DNA of 64,000 nucleotides. It comes from Apostichopus japonicus (taxonomy: Eukaryota; Echinodermata; Holothuroidea; Aspidochirotida; Stichopodidae). The DNA is taken from positions 13,438,321 to 13,502,320 of the forward strand of contig NC_092578.1 of NCBI RefSeq assembly GCF_037975245.1, in the 5' to 3' direction. Below, in pieces: positions 26,662-38,430 of the stretch. A program made the translations under genes and the position numbers. Within the stretch, counting starts at the first letter, position 1. Every line of letters starts with the position of its first letter. A model generated the notes under the pieces. That model was not told the origin of the DNA. It searched no databases and worked only from the letters and a program-made list of their open reading frames with translations.

Positions 26662-26712
<51 letters not shown>
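26558..26712. repeat. Pair of TA microsatellites
   Basis: Two AT dinucleotide arrays (about 26558-26605 and 26668-26712) are separated by about 60 bp of unique sequence. The open frame across them on the minus strand encodes only Tyr/Ile repeats and is not a gene. Confidence 0.9.
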
Positions 26713-26716
<4 letters not shown>

Positions 26717-27226
26717 ATGGAGTGGTTTATCTGTTAAGTTAGTTTATATAAGCCAACCATATCTAGAGTTGTAAACTAAAATTTTCCACGAACGGTGTCC
26801 AGTACCGATGTCGTTCGTACATGGGTCTGCCAACGAAATTCCCCTTTAATTCTGAACGTATATGTTACGCATGGACAGTTTGACCCTGATTTTTTCTTTA
26901 AATCCCTTTGAAGGCCTTAGACACAATACCGTGATATGTCTTTTTTTTTTGCAAAGAAGGTTTAGGGAAATCCCAGAATTGTTCCATTTACCGGTACCAT
27001 GTTCTAGTAGCGCACCTTGAAAAGCTGACCACCCCCCCCCCCATCTACGAGCGGATCCTTCCTTTGTCACCCCGTACAGTGGATGCCGTCCTGGGGGCGT
27101 GGTCTAAAGGGAGTGTGTGTCCCCCTAAGAAAATTTGTTTATGTATAAGGTAGCTTAAATGGAAAATGGTGTTATCTTCGGCAAAGCTTTGAACTGCTTA
27201 CACAATGGTTTACAGAAATAGACAGG

Positions 27227-27995
27227 TACCCGGGCGGCGAATTTTTTTTTCCCAAACAGGTTTGCAATTGCGAGGTTTTCCGCCAATCAGATTGCTCGTG
27301 ACGTCAGCATCAATTATGAGCATCGCTTCGAAGTTCGAAGACATGTACTGAGTTACACACTGACACTTAATTAAGTCTAGTTACGGGGTTTCCATCAAAC
27401 GCCCTAACATTACTTTTAATGCTTGAATCACATGTTGACCTTACTTATGATACATACACTACATTATATTGGGTTCGTGTTTACGTTATTCAAGATTTGT
27501 GAGCCGTTCTACTACAATCGGAATTCGTTTCGTGGAATGGGTAGGCCTACACTAAAATCAATCGAGTCTTGAATGAATATACGCAAACAGTTTAGTGTAC
27601 AGTATGATATTTTCCGTCACTGCACTGTGTACACAGTTATAATACATATAGGCCACTAGCGCATGTGTGATGTACCATGTACGAACATTTCACTGTGCGA
27701 TGTTATCGATTAATGCATGCCTTCACATAAAACTTCGATCAAAGTAGATGATCATACCATACTAGTGTGCTCAATATGTCTAAACCAATTCCAAACACAT
27801 CTACATATATTAACGAAAAGCTTCGGGTAATTTTGAACGGGCATATCTTCGTTGCAACGAATGGATGCAGACACTTTGGTTACCTGGAAGTGAAGGTTTC
27901 TATCGTGATGACGTAACATTTCCGACCAATCATGAGCGCCTATTTACACGCAATTGCAAACCTGTTTGGGAAAAAAAAAATTCGCACCCGGGCGG
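27227..27995. mobile_element. Inverted-repeat-bounded segment, possible non-autonomous DNA element
   Basis: The left end (27227-27272) and right end (27949-27995) are reverse complements over about 46 bp. Each contains CCCGGG, then GCGAA, a T9-T10 run, CCCAAACAGG and TTTGCAATTGCG. Just inside each arm lies a CCAAT motif and a CRE-like site (TGACGTCA at the left, TGACGTAA at the right) in mirrored order. The interior of about 670 bp contains no recognisable transposase. No clear target duplication is visible outside the arms, so an inverted duplication of a promoter-like fragment is an alternative. Confidence 0.55.
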
Positions 27996-28309
27996 ACCGC
28001 TGATTCTATTTCCGAAAAAGGTAATGTACTTTGCGAACCGGTCCGCACTTAAGGCTAAAAGTTAATCATTGTATAGGGTTTTGGTGATATCATTTGAGTG
28101 GACTCTTAACCAATGGGATGAATGTTACATAGAGAGAGGGACCTTATGCCGTAGAAAGATACACAAGCACGACAGGAGCAGCGCAGCAATGTCAACACTA
28201 AAAGCCACTGCTTTAACCTGTTCAATTGTGGTGATGTTTTAGTGGCACTTCATATTAATATTTACTTTTGATAAGAATTTATCGTCAACTGACCTGGAAA
28301 TCAATATGA

Positions 28310-29015
28310 ACCAGATACATTATGTAGGTATGCAGACATGATATATGCTGGCACTCGTATTTCGTTATTTTTCAATTTATGGAATGGATTCCTTTTTTCT
28401 TTTTCTTTTTGGTTAAGGCCATTGCCGAGCTTTTTTTCTTCACGCTTTTGTGTTAGCGAACCCAATTTTACGTTACCGAGTACGTACACGCAGTACACGA
28501 ACCTTTATTCACATGTAGGTACGGAGTGCCGATGCAAATAGCGACACAGTTAATTCAATGGTACTTTGGTCGCTGGTTTTAGTCTGGTTCGCTGATACTA
28601 TCTAAGAATGCCCATAAACTAATTTCAATTGCCAACAGCCTCTCCTATTATTATGAGGCGTAACGCGCATGTTATCTAATAGGCTGGTCGGTTGGAGATA
28701 CGGTAGATTATAAAACAAGGTTTCCACAATTTGACCTCTGGTGACTACAAAAGACCTTTGACCTCCACAAAAACATTAAAACTTCTTCTACTAAACGTGT
28801 CACAACTATACATGACATACTCAATATGAGAGCAGTCCAAGCTTCCCTTGTTGAGATATCGTGTTTACAAGGTTTTCATGCACACTTTGACAGTTGACAA
28901 AAGATACGTTATGTAGGTATGCAGACACGCTATATGCTGGACAGCATATTTCCTTATTCAATTTATGGAATGGATTCGTTTTTTGTTTGCTTAAGGCAAT
29001 TACCGAGCTGCTACG
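28310..29015. repeat. Diverged direct repeat pair
   Basis: A segment of about 130 bp at 28312-28440 (TTATGTAGGTATGCAGACA, then ATATATGCTGG, then CAATTTATGGAATGGATTC, then TAAGGCCATTGCCGAGCT) recurs at about 28908-29012 with substitutions and small deletions. The copies are about 590 bp apart. This indicates an old local duplication or two copies of one element. Confidence 0.7.
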
Positions 29016-29250
29016 AAGGTGGCGTTTCCCTCCCTTTACCATGTATTAATTGCGGTATAGTGCTATTTTTGCATAAATATACTTTATCAATTTGTAACAG
29101 AAACATAAGTAATGTAAATGATGTAAGTGACTAAAGTTATGATTCCGTTGCAGATGTGTGTAACCATGGAGGGGTCTGTTTTTACCTCCATGGTGTAACT
29201 TTTCTACGTGTTTCCTATGAGTTATATGTGTTATATAAACTGTGTACTAC

Positions 29251-29750
29251 CACATCAGGTGGTGGCAACATACATTATATCACACCATGTGGTGGCACCA
29301 TACATTATACCACACCACGTGGTAGTGCCATGCATGATGACACACCAGGTGGTAGTACCATGCATGATGGCACTCCAGGTGGTGGCAACATACATGATTA
29401 CAAACCAGGTGGTGGCAACATACATGATTACACACCAGGTGGTGGTACCATGCATGATGGCACACCAGGTGGTGGCACCATACCTTATACCACACCAGTT
29501 GGTAGTACCATGCTTAATGGCACACCAGGTCGTGGCACCATACATGATAACACCAGGTGGTGGTACTATGTATGATAACACACCATGAGGTGGTACCATT
29601 CGTGATGGCACATCAGGTGGTGGCACCATACAATATACCATACCAGGTGGTGACACCATACATGATAACACCAGGTGGTGGTACTATGTATGATAACACA
29701 CCATGTGGTGGTACCATTCGTGATGGCACATCAGGTGTTGGCACCTTTCA
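29251..29750. repeat. 30-bp minisatellite
   Basis: A tandem array has an exact 30-bp period from 29251 to about 29550 (ten units beginning CACACCAGGTGGTGGCACCA), then 28-30-bp units to about 29750. Within the second part, a block of about 118 bp (four units) is itself repeated (starts at 29538 and 29656). Because the period is divisible by three and stops are absent, several frames on both strands stay open and encode 10-residue repeats. This explains the overlapping open frames and does not indicate a protein. Most units carry the hexamer CAGGTG, an E-box. Confidence 0.95.
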
Positions 29751-30834
29751 CGATACTACAACAGATGTGTCGAATCTAAAACATTGTCGTTCCCGGGACA
29801 CTTTTAAAATCAGCTTTCACCACATGCGAACAGTTGTTTAAAGATTTAAACACTGGTTGACATTTTCTCCATGTTTAGAAACAAGGCGATATTAAAACTT
29901 ATGAACTGCATTGTTTTGTACCGCATATACTCTCGACACTGGTACTAAAACTAACTCAAGACTATGCTTTCACTATGTGTGGTAAGGTTTACGTTTATGA
30001 AAGGATAATATAAGGGTAAAAATTACGTGTTGTTACGCATGCTTGCAATAACTTTATATACGCAATGTTCTGTCATAATGTTTTAATATGTATAATACAG
30101 CTATGTGGCAGCTTCCCTGATCAATTTATGATCTTACTTAAAACTTGTAACAAGTTGTGCGTTATTTATACGCAATCCACAAAATAATAAACATTATTTA
30201 ATACCGAACGAAGTTCCAAATAATATAGTAATGAATTGTGCATTGTTACTCACAGTGTACGTCCATGTCCCTGGTATTAACGATAACCCAATGGTATTAA
30301 TATACTGGTAATTAAAATGTATGTTGTAACACCATATACGCCGGACCTATTTTCATAGCGCATGCAAGTCAAACGCAACAGTTTAACGAATACCCACATT
30401 TGTTACCCAACTGGATATCATCACATTGTGTCATATATAGACATGAAGATCTTCGGTCAGTAACAATAAAAAAAATAAAAAAAAAATCAAACAGATACAA
30501 ACAAACCCACACACACAGACAAACCAATAAAAACAATGTACAACGATGATATGAAGAATCTCTGAGTGATTGTCTGTGTCCTTGTTAACTGTAACGATAT
30601 CAGTCAAGGGACTTTCCAATCTAGACTTCCTCGTCTAAGCTTAGCAACTTGTTAATTGCAGTGCGTCATTGGTCAATGTCGTACATCTGGACGATTGATG
30701 ATAATCGGGGTGGGGAACCTGGAGAGGGGAGTGAGTTCAAGTTGTGGGTGGGATTGACGCAAGAGACGCCTTGCCAATAACGACGAGGGAATTACCTAAT
30801 CTGTTTTGGCTAAGATTTTCTAAAGGTTATATGT
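29751..30834. other. Intergenic AT-rich sequence
   Basis: Between the minisatellite and the duplicated segment I see only AT-rich sequence, with an A-rich stretch near 30466-30490. No gene or repeat is supported. Confidence 0.4.
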
Positions 30835-32413
30835 TAAACACAAGACCTGGTTAGGTCTAATGCGTACATAGTGACGATATTAAATGTGACATTATTACGG
30901 CAGGGAGTTCCCTTGATATGCTTTCGGGGAGAAATTTCATACGTATATATTCATAAATATATATATATATATGTATATTTCTATGTTTTTGTGGGCCAGG
31001 TACAAATGCAAACTTCCGAACTTCTTTGAAAACTGTTGAATTAAAATATTTTTTCTTTCGCAATAAGCTTATATATTTTCATGGTTCCGTATGATTTCTA
31101 TGATCTACCTAAACTACAACCATATCCTCCAGATCATCATATCCGAGCGGTACATCCAAGGAAGTGGCTTGACTGACCAAGGGGAACGGGTGGCTGGACT
31201 GACCCAGGGGAACGGTTGGCCGGACTGACCCAGGGGGAGGGGTGGCCGGACTGACCAAGGGAGGGGTGGCCGGACTGACCAAGGGGAACGGGTGGCCGGA
31301 CTGACCCTGGGGAACGGTTGGCCGGACTGACCAAGGGCAGGGATGCCCGGACTGACCAAGGGGAGGGGTGGCCAGACTGACCAAGGGGAACGGGTGGCCG
31401 GAATGACCAAGGGGGAGCGGTGGCCGGACTGACCAAGGGGAGGGGTGGGTGGCCGGACTGACCAAGGGGAGTGGTGGCCGGACTGACCAAGGGGAACGGG
31501 TGGCCGGACTGACCAATGGGGGAGGGGTGGCCGGACTGACCAAGAGGAAAGGGTGGCCGGACTGACCAATGGGGTGTCCGGATAAAACGTTACTTAAAAG
31601 AATAGTCTAGGTCAAAATTTCTTTTTGATATGTTTAAGAGGAACATAATCTAAGCTTTTTGGTGAAATTTGCATTCATTTCTTTTAATTTCTTTTAAGTT
31701 CCACGCTCCACTTTATTGCAATGTCATACGGTAATTAATGTAGCGAAAGAGAGAAAACTCCTTTCTCTTACGAGAGAAAACAGGTAAGTTAAGGAGGCTG
31801 GTTGAGGCGGGGAGGGGGGGGGTGGGTTATATACAAAAAAGATAAAGGCCGAATGTAATTACATTTGAAGGTATCTGAACATCATTGGGTTGGGACTTAT
31901 GCCTATTTTAAATAGTCCTTTTGTACGCTCGATACTACGACTTAGTGTTATTTGGAGTTTAATCAAGGTTTACTGACCGATCTGTAATCAAACGGTTTCT
32001 AGGCAACAGTGTCTATAAACAATGGCTAATTTTCCTCCCGCGAATCCTGAAGATATATTTTCATATATTCACCCCGCCCATGCAAAACACCGGTGCTTGT
32101 TGAGCGCATTGCTGTGGTGACGTCAAACCAAATGCATTTCGTCATGAAACGTAATAATTGATCTGAAGCGAAGAGCAAGGTAAACAAAAGGTTCTTGAAA
32201 AATACAGGCTAATATAACCAGGGAGTTGTCCCATATCGACGATATTATTCATAATGTTAGAAGGTAAAAACAGAACTGGATTGTGGACTAAATGAGGGTG
32301 TGTTAGAGAAGAGGTGGGGAAGAAAGGGGGGGGGGAGTGAGAATACAAAATAAGGGTCTTATCTCTTTTAAAGTAGTGTAGAACTTTTTCACGAATTGGA
32401 AGGGTAAATTTCT
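30835..32413. repeat. Segmental tandem duplication, copy A (contains a minisatellite)
   Basis: This segment and the one at 32414-33294 share long collinear stretches. These include CTAATGCGTACATAGTGACG, GGCAGGGAGT followed by ATGCTTTCGGGG, the ACTCCTTTCTCTTACGAGAG segment, the GGTATCTGAACATCA segment, and the terminal GAACTTTTTCACGAATTGGA. Copy A is longer because it includes the minisatellite at 31155-31575 and a TA tract at 30956-30972. Confidence 0.85.
31155..31575. repeat. GC-rich minisatellite, unit about 26-29 bp
   Basis: About 15 copies of a unit containing GGCCGGACTGACCAAGGGG followed by a variable AACGGGT or AGGGGT. Unit length varies by a few bases, so all three minus-strand frames stay open for more than 100 codons and read as Pro/Ser-rich repeats. 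These are not genes. The array is absent from the corresponding position of duplicate copy B. Confidence 0.95.
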
Positions 32414-33294
32414 TAAACACAAAACCCGGTTTGCTCTAATGCGTACATAGTGACGATATTAATGTGATTTTATAACGGCAGGGAGTCCCCTCAATATGCT
32501 TTCGGGGGGGAATTTTCACTTGCGATTTTCATGGTCCCGTATGATTGGCCGGATGAAACGTTACTTCAGGATTTAGTTCCACTCTCCACTTTAGCGGGAG
32601 AGAGAAACTCCTTTCTCTTACGAGAGAAAACAGTTAAGTGAAGGAGGCTGGTTGAGGCGGGGAGGGGGGGGGGGGGTAGATACCAAAATGATAAAGGCCG
32701 TATGTAAATTACATTTGAAGGTATCTGAACATCACTGGGTTGGGACTTATGCCTATTTTAAATAGTCAATTTGTACGCTCGATACTACGACTTAGTGTTA
32801 ATTGGAGTTTCATCAAGGTTCACTGACCAATTTGTAATCAAACCGTTTCCAAGCAACAGTGTCTATAAGCAATGGCTAATTTTCCTCCCGCGAATCCTGA
32901 ATCCCGCCCATGCAAAACACCGGTTGCTTGCTGAACGCCTTGCTGTGGTGACGTCAAACCTAATGCATTTCGTCATGAAACGTAATAATTGATCTGAAGC
33001 GGAGCGCAAGGTAAACAAAAGATTCTTGAAAAATACAGGCTAATATAACCAGGGAGTTCTCCCATAACAACTCCCTGATATAACAAACACAACGGCAAAC
33101 CGACGATATGATTCATAATGTTAAAAGAAAAGAACGGGACTGGATTATGGACTTAATGAGGGGTGAGCTAGAGAAGAGGTGGGGGAGGGAGGTGGAGCTG
33201 GGGGAGGGGAGGGGAATGAGAATACAAAATAAGAGTCTTATCTCTTTTACAGTAGTGTAGAACTTTTTCACGAATTGGAAGGGTAAATTTTAGC
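32414..33294. repeat. Segmental tandem duplication, copy B (minisatellite absent)
   Basis: This is the second copy of the segment at 30835-32413. Near 32530-32570 the sequence goes directly from CATGGTCCCGTATGATT to GGCCGGATGAAACGTTACTT, where copy A has about 480 bp including the minisatellite. Copy B also has a short insertion around 33064-33100 (ending near CACAACGGCAAACCGACG) that repeats the motif ACTCCCTGATATAAC. Both copies carry G-rich tracts and TGACGTCAAACC. Confidence 0.85.
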
Positions 33295-33358
33295 TCAAAA
33301 ATTCAAGTTTGTTGGCTTTAGCTGTTCATAAAAATTGGATGCAGGACGTGAAGGGGTA

Positions 33359-33392
<34 letters not shown>

Positions 33393-34670
33393 TATAAAAT
33401 CCTTGTATCACCTTAATAAAAGTAAATGCCCCGACACCTAAACCAGTCGGGAGGAAACTATAGAATCCTCCCTCCCCACACCTTAAGGTGACATTCTGTG
33501 CACGTCTCCGTTCAGCAGGACACCCATTTTACTACTGATAGGTTTAGTGATCGATGTAATGCAAGCCGTTTTTCAATTTTTTCGCGACATTACGAGTTCA
33601 GACTAGAATACTTGCTTGTCATATTTCACTGAATAGTGAAATGACTTCTAATATTTTTGGAACACACGGAAAGGTCAACTTAATAAAATCCATTTCGGGG
33701 TACCATAGTTTAGGTTGTAATACTTGCGATATCACCACTTCAAATCCTTCGTGATTACCAAGAGGTTAAATATTTCGTTTTGTAAAGAGAAATTAAAGGA
33801 AACAATGACTCAATCTGCTGTTCGACAAAAAATCCTTTTTTTTTTCCACGCTGAACATTGCAAAATCTTTGTTGGCGCAATGTTTGACGTCAGAATTCGA
33901 GTTACAGGTAAGCGATAATAACAAGGGGAATTCCCTGTTTACACGTTTACTGCTGGTTGGTTTCCGCTTTTCGATCGATTGCTGACATTGGATACCATAC
34001 GAACGTTACACAGGTTGAAACCCTTTTAATGCTTAACAAGAACTGTGCCTAGCCTCATCGTTGGTTACATGTCCTTTTAAGGACCTGTTAAGTACATATC
34101 TCAATACATGAATATTAGCTGATCATATCTTACGAAGAGCTTTGAAGAGAAAACGCAACCTTTCCTCCATTTGCAGAACACAGATTGAAGGTAAAAACAT
34201 ACTTGTCTATAGACTATAGATACTAACTAGTAGTAACGTTAGGCCTTAGTGCTACTATTGCTAGTGTTGTTAGACATTCCGTAGGCTACTTCTGGACATT
34301 GTCCTGCTATTGTTTTATGTTAATATTAATACTGTACAATACTTTCAATAAAGGGAGAATACCAACAAGGAACCAAACACATGACTCTTTTTGTAGAACA
34401 AAATAAAGCATTTGTCTTACATGTTAGCCATGGCTATCCAAAGTCATAATGTTGCCTAGAGGCTTTAGGCCCTTTGATTTCTGCCAGTGAGTCAAAGGGC
34501 CACATTTCGGAAAAGGATTTCAGGTATTCCATTCATTCGGATTTGACTGGGGTGGTAACAATGTTGACTAGGTTTGCCCAAGGTTTCTACTGTTCTGGTT
34601 GCAAGAGAATTAGGTACAACTACAGAATGCAAGGCCACTTGAAAGATTTACAGTATCCTAGCATTACGTA
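33295..34670. other. Intergenic region with a TA microsatellite
   Basis: A TA array lies at 33358-33392. The remaining sequence is AT-rich with no supported exon. The open frames at 33724-33918 and 34474-34671 lack domain features. Confidence 0.4.
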
Positions 34671-35003
34671 GTCTTGGCCAAGTGGTAGGTAATTCTCTTT
34701 TGTTGCGTGCAAACTGTACATGCCTCAGAGTCCGTTTCTGTCTACCATGAAAGTTCCTGCTCACTGTATTTTACATGCCGAGGTTGGCCAAGTCATTTGT
34801 AATCCTCTTTTTCTGGCGTGCAAACTGTACATGCCTCAGAGTCCGTTTCTGTCTACCATGAAAGTGCTTGCTCACTGTATTTTACATGCCGAGGTTGGCC
34901 AAGTCTTTTGTAATACTCTTTTTCTGGCGTGCAAACTGTACATACCTTAGAGTACATTCCTACCTACCACGAAAGTGTTGCCCACTGTATTTTACATGCC
35001 GAG
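34671..35003. repeat. Tandem repeat, 111-bp unit, three copies
   Basis: The marker AAACTGTACAT(G/A)CC recurs at 34711, 34822 and 34933, exactly 111 bp apart. Copies 1 and 2 are very similar; copy 3 has more substitutions. Since 111 is 37 codons, an open frame runs through two units and looks like a repeated peptide, but copy 3 breaks it. There is no other evidence of coding. Confidence 0.9.
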
Positions 35004-38000
35004 GATCTGTCCAATACAAACGTCTTGGAAATTTCTCCAAAGATGGGTGTGAACTTATGCAAACCACAAAATCTTTATTCATATTATTGTAACGAAATTG
35101 CGTGTTATGTGAGATAATGTTTAGCGACCGTCTCGCAGTGTACAAACCAATCTAAGGACAAGTGATTGTTCACTGCAGGAGGCAGGGCTTGAATAAACAT
35201 TTTGGGGGAAGTGGGCCCAATTGGCAAACCTGATTGTCTTCTTCGCTTTTCCGAAGCAAATCTACCAAAATCAAAGGAAAACATGAGATAGCTTGGGAGA
35301 AATGTGCAAGACCCTAGTATCAATCTAAAGCGTTGCCGCGAGCGTTCTCTGGGCAGTACAGCAAATAGATACGGGAAAATAGCTTTGTGAAAAAGAAAGG
35401 CACACTACTGTAGGCTGTACATGTATACTAGAGTCTTAGCAAGACTAAGCATTGGGATGTAGTGATGCCCAGTTGACTATAATTAAGATATCAACAGAAT
35501 TCTATTGCACCTTCACATTATTTTCAGATTTATTTGTACTATCTGCTAGAACTAGAGTTATCAGAACTTGACCTCAATTTCTCAGCCTTGTATTAGATAT
35601 CCCTACCTCTTCATCCGATCCTCTACTTCCAAATATAAGCGTTGGATTTAGATTCTCATAAATATACACAATGAACAAAACATTATAACCACAAAACTAC
35701 TTCCAATATAGTAGCAACAGGGTCTATAGCAAGACTTTCTGCATCATATTTGGTAGCTCATTTAAAAGTCGACTGGGCGCCTCCGTAACCCAATCCTAGA
35801 ATTGATCTCCGAAGTATTCCATAGATATTCCACAATCTGCTATGCCTTTCTTAAATTGTCTTACCACATGATTGATTTCATTTGAACCTGCTTATACTAT
35901 CTGTAGACATTTGTCACATCTATTTGTCCAGGGAATACTTTATCTGGTTTTGCGTGGAAAAATGCTGGGCAAAAATGAGTTGAAATGATATACAGTATAT
36001 TTAGTCCAAAGATTTAAATAGCACTTTTTTGCACATAAACCGCAGTATTTTGTAAGGAACAGAACACTTTTAAAGTCAATGTCGCAACATGTGGAAGTAT
36101 TGGCTAGAGTGGTAGTAACTTTTACAGTTTACAACTTAGGGATCATTTGTATACTATTACAATTACTTTGAAAAGATCATAAAATTTGTCCTGTTTGCCA
36201 CATTTGCTACATAAAATGTTCTTGTTGTGTTCACTGAGATAATAGCAGCAACAATTTTCCATTTTGGGACTTTCGCATACAGTACGAATGATGGCAATCT
36301 CCGCATCCGATTTGCCTCTGTAACTAATTTGCCAATCTCACCCCAGTGTAGATTGTAGTACAGGCAACACTAACTCTGTAAGCACTAAAAGCATCAAAAA
36401 GGGATATAATGCAATATTTAAAGATGTCACCTTTAAGTGTCAGGTTTGCAGAAAGAATCCTTAAAGTGTTAATTTCAAAATGTGTTTTGAACATATGTTT
36501 GAAGTGACACTGAGTGTCGGTGTGTGTGTGTAGTGTAGTTTTTCATCTCTCTAAAAGAACTCAAGTACAGTCTCCACCAGAAGCAAACAATTTAAAGATT
36601 ACATTCGAGATGCAAGAGAAACTCAAAGAATTTGAATTGCTATGCAATCCCAGATAAATAATGTCTGTACTTCTATTTCTTACTGTATACAACATCAATA
36701 TTACGATTGAAATTTTCAATACATTTGGGTTTAACGATGTCAGAATGCAAGTCATAATTGAAGTGTACAATATCATTTCCCTCAAAGATCTGTCTATCTA
36801 TCTGTCTGTCTGTCTGTCTGTGGTTTGGAATGTTCTCCATTGTTCTCATGATCCCGAATGTGTTCATTGTGTTTGCACATTCATATGTAAGTGGGGATTT
36901 ACTATGAACGTTGTTGCTCATGTATCATTGACTGTGCAGTTCCCGTGGCGATAGACATTCTATACGATCCCATTACATGCAGGTTTTTATGGCATTATGT
37001 TATGATTTGAAAATGCACATAGGGTTGTAGGTCAGTTGGTTGTATGGGGGATATAAGGGCACATCACTGCATGTTGCAATTGATCAACAAATTTAGATTG
37101 TGGCGATTGCTTTTATTAAAAGCTTACTGAACCTGGGGAAAAGAAAAAAAACGTTGTATGTATGAACCCATGAAACGGTATGAATGACAGTTCATTTTGC
37201 AGCTCTAAAGTTGCATGGAAGCTTGGACAAAAAATGACACCAGATGAGAGCATATTATGAGAGAAATTTATGTTTTTAAAGAAAGTATGGAATGAAAACT
37301 GACATGTTGATGATGTAGCTACTGTAACCCATTCTTACACATAACATTAACACAATGTTAGTAGGGACTACTGTTCCCTCATTCGCAGGTTTGCAGAAAT
37401 CATTAAAAGTGCCGCCGTTGCCATTTAAGAAGTGCCTCTTTTTTAGTCGAGAGTACATTACCATGTTTGTGTCAGTAAAAACTTGCCTCTTTTTTTGTTT
37501 ATTAAAGTGCTCTTATCACAGGTATGATGCAAGTTACTTAAATTTAAATTGAATAAAATTGTTAACTTTGAAACTTTTCCTGTCGATGTCAAACTTGTTT
37601 ACCAACTAGACAACTACGATGTATATCAACTTGACATCTATTTTTTTTACCAGTATCGTACATATTTAAGAAAGGTGTAATTTGCAGCTCCAAATATGTA
37701 TACACACGAACCACTTATATCAGATAAAATTAAGTGTCTATCAAATAAAACGTACATCACCTTATTTATTCAAGACTTATTAAAGGACTTCACCCTTTTT
37801 TGGTGATAATGTCTCTTGGCTTTACAAATTAGCACTGAAGAATGTATCTTACTCTTTTACTGTACAGAACCAAGTCTTAAATTTCTGCTGCTTTACTTGG
37901 TGGCGTTAGATATTAAATAATACTGGCATTATTTTTACACAAAGAGACATCTATGCGAGGAACAACTATATAATTCCTCCAGGCTATTAGAAAAATTTTG

Positions 38001-38078
38001 CTCTGTTTGCTAGATCTCCTAGATTAAAAATTATATCTTGAGAGCTGTCAATTTTAGTGAATCTGTGATGTCATATTT
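35004..38078. other. Intergenic region with no supported gene
   Basis: This is AT-rich sequence with a TCTG/TCTA microsatellite near 36788-36822. Short open frames show no domain or splice support. Confidence 0.4.
36788..36822. repeat. Microsatellite (TCTA/TCTG)n
   Basis: A short tetranucleotide array of TCTA units passing into TCTG units. Confidence 0.9.
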
Positions 38079-38086
38079 GCCACAAG

Positions 38087-38422
38087 CAGGGTTATAGCTA
38101 GGAGATTGTGAGTGCTGGTTAAATAAATTTGCGAAGCGTAGCGAGCGAAGCTCTCGCATCTCATGGCCGGGGGTCCAGGGCCCACTTAATGGTGATTTTT
38201 GCTACTTTTCAGATTACAATTGGTAAATAACAGAAAAAGCTGACTTTATTATCATGTTTTACGGCAAGGGAAAGATAAATTTGTTACTTTTGTTGTATTT
38301 CACAAGCATTTTACTATTTTTTTGTGCCGGCTAGTGGACTGTTTATTCACTTCCAATGCCGGCCGGCAGGCGTGAGTGGCGGTTACCACCGACCGCCGCC
38401 GGCCGGCGTGGCTATAACCCTG
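38087..38422. mobile_element. Second non-autonomous hAT-like miniature transposon (336 bp)
   Basis: The element starts CAGGGTTATAGCTA and ends with the inverse TGGCTATAACCCTG. It is flanked by a perfect 8-bp direct repeat GCCACAAG (38079-38086 and 38423-38430). This terminus and duplication length fit the hAT superfamily. The interior has GCGAAGCGTAGCGAGCGAAG near the left end and a strongly GC-rich stretch (CCGGCCGG motifs) near the right end. There is no coding capacity. The termini differ from those of the element at 15706-15995, so it is a separate family. Confidence 0.9.
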
Positions 38423-38430
38423 GCCACAAG

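Larger units (their letters stand above)
22304..27226. other. Intergenic region with no supported gene
   Basis: This holds C-rich tracts (near 23465, 25730, 25960), a G tract (26328-26347), a small (ATA)n at 25324-25342, TA arrays near 26558-26712, and one member of a dispersed repeat family near 25030-25150. No coding exon or RNA gene is recognised. Confidence 0.4.

Noticed and set aside
26476-26718. Minus-strand frame rich in Tyr and Ile
   Set aside because: It is a translation of TA microsatellites.
29156-29671. Overlapping long open frames on both strands encoding ten-residue repeats
   Set aside because: They coincide with a 30-bp minisatellite. A period divisible by three without stop codons keeps several frames open at once, which is not evidence of coding.
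29251-29750. Regularly spaced repeats considered as a CRISPR array
   Set aside because: The units are contiguous with no unique spacers, and the sequence is eukaryotic with spliced genes.
31109-31569. Three minus-strand frames of 117-151 codons encoding Pro/Ser-rich repeats
   Set aside because: All three frames of the same minisatellite are open, so this is array composition and not a gene.
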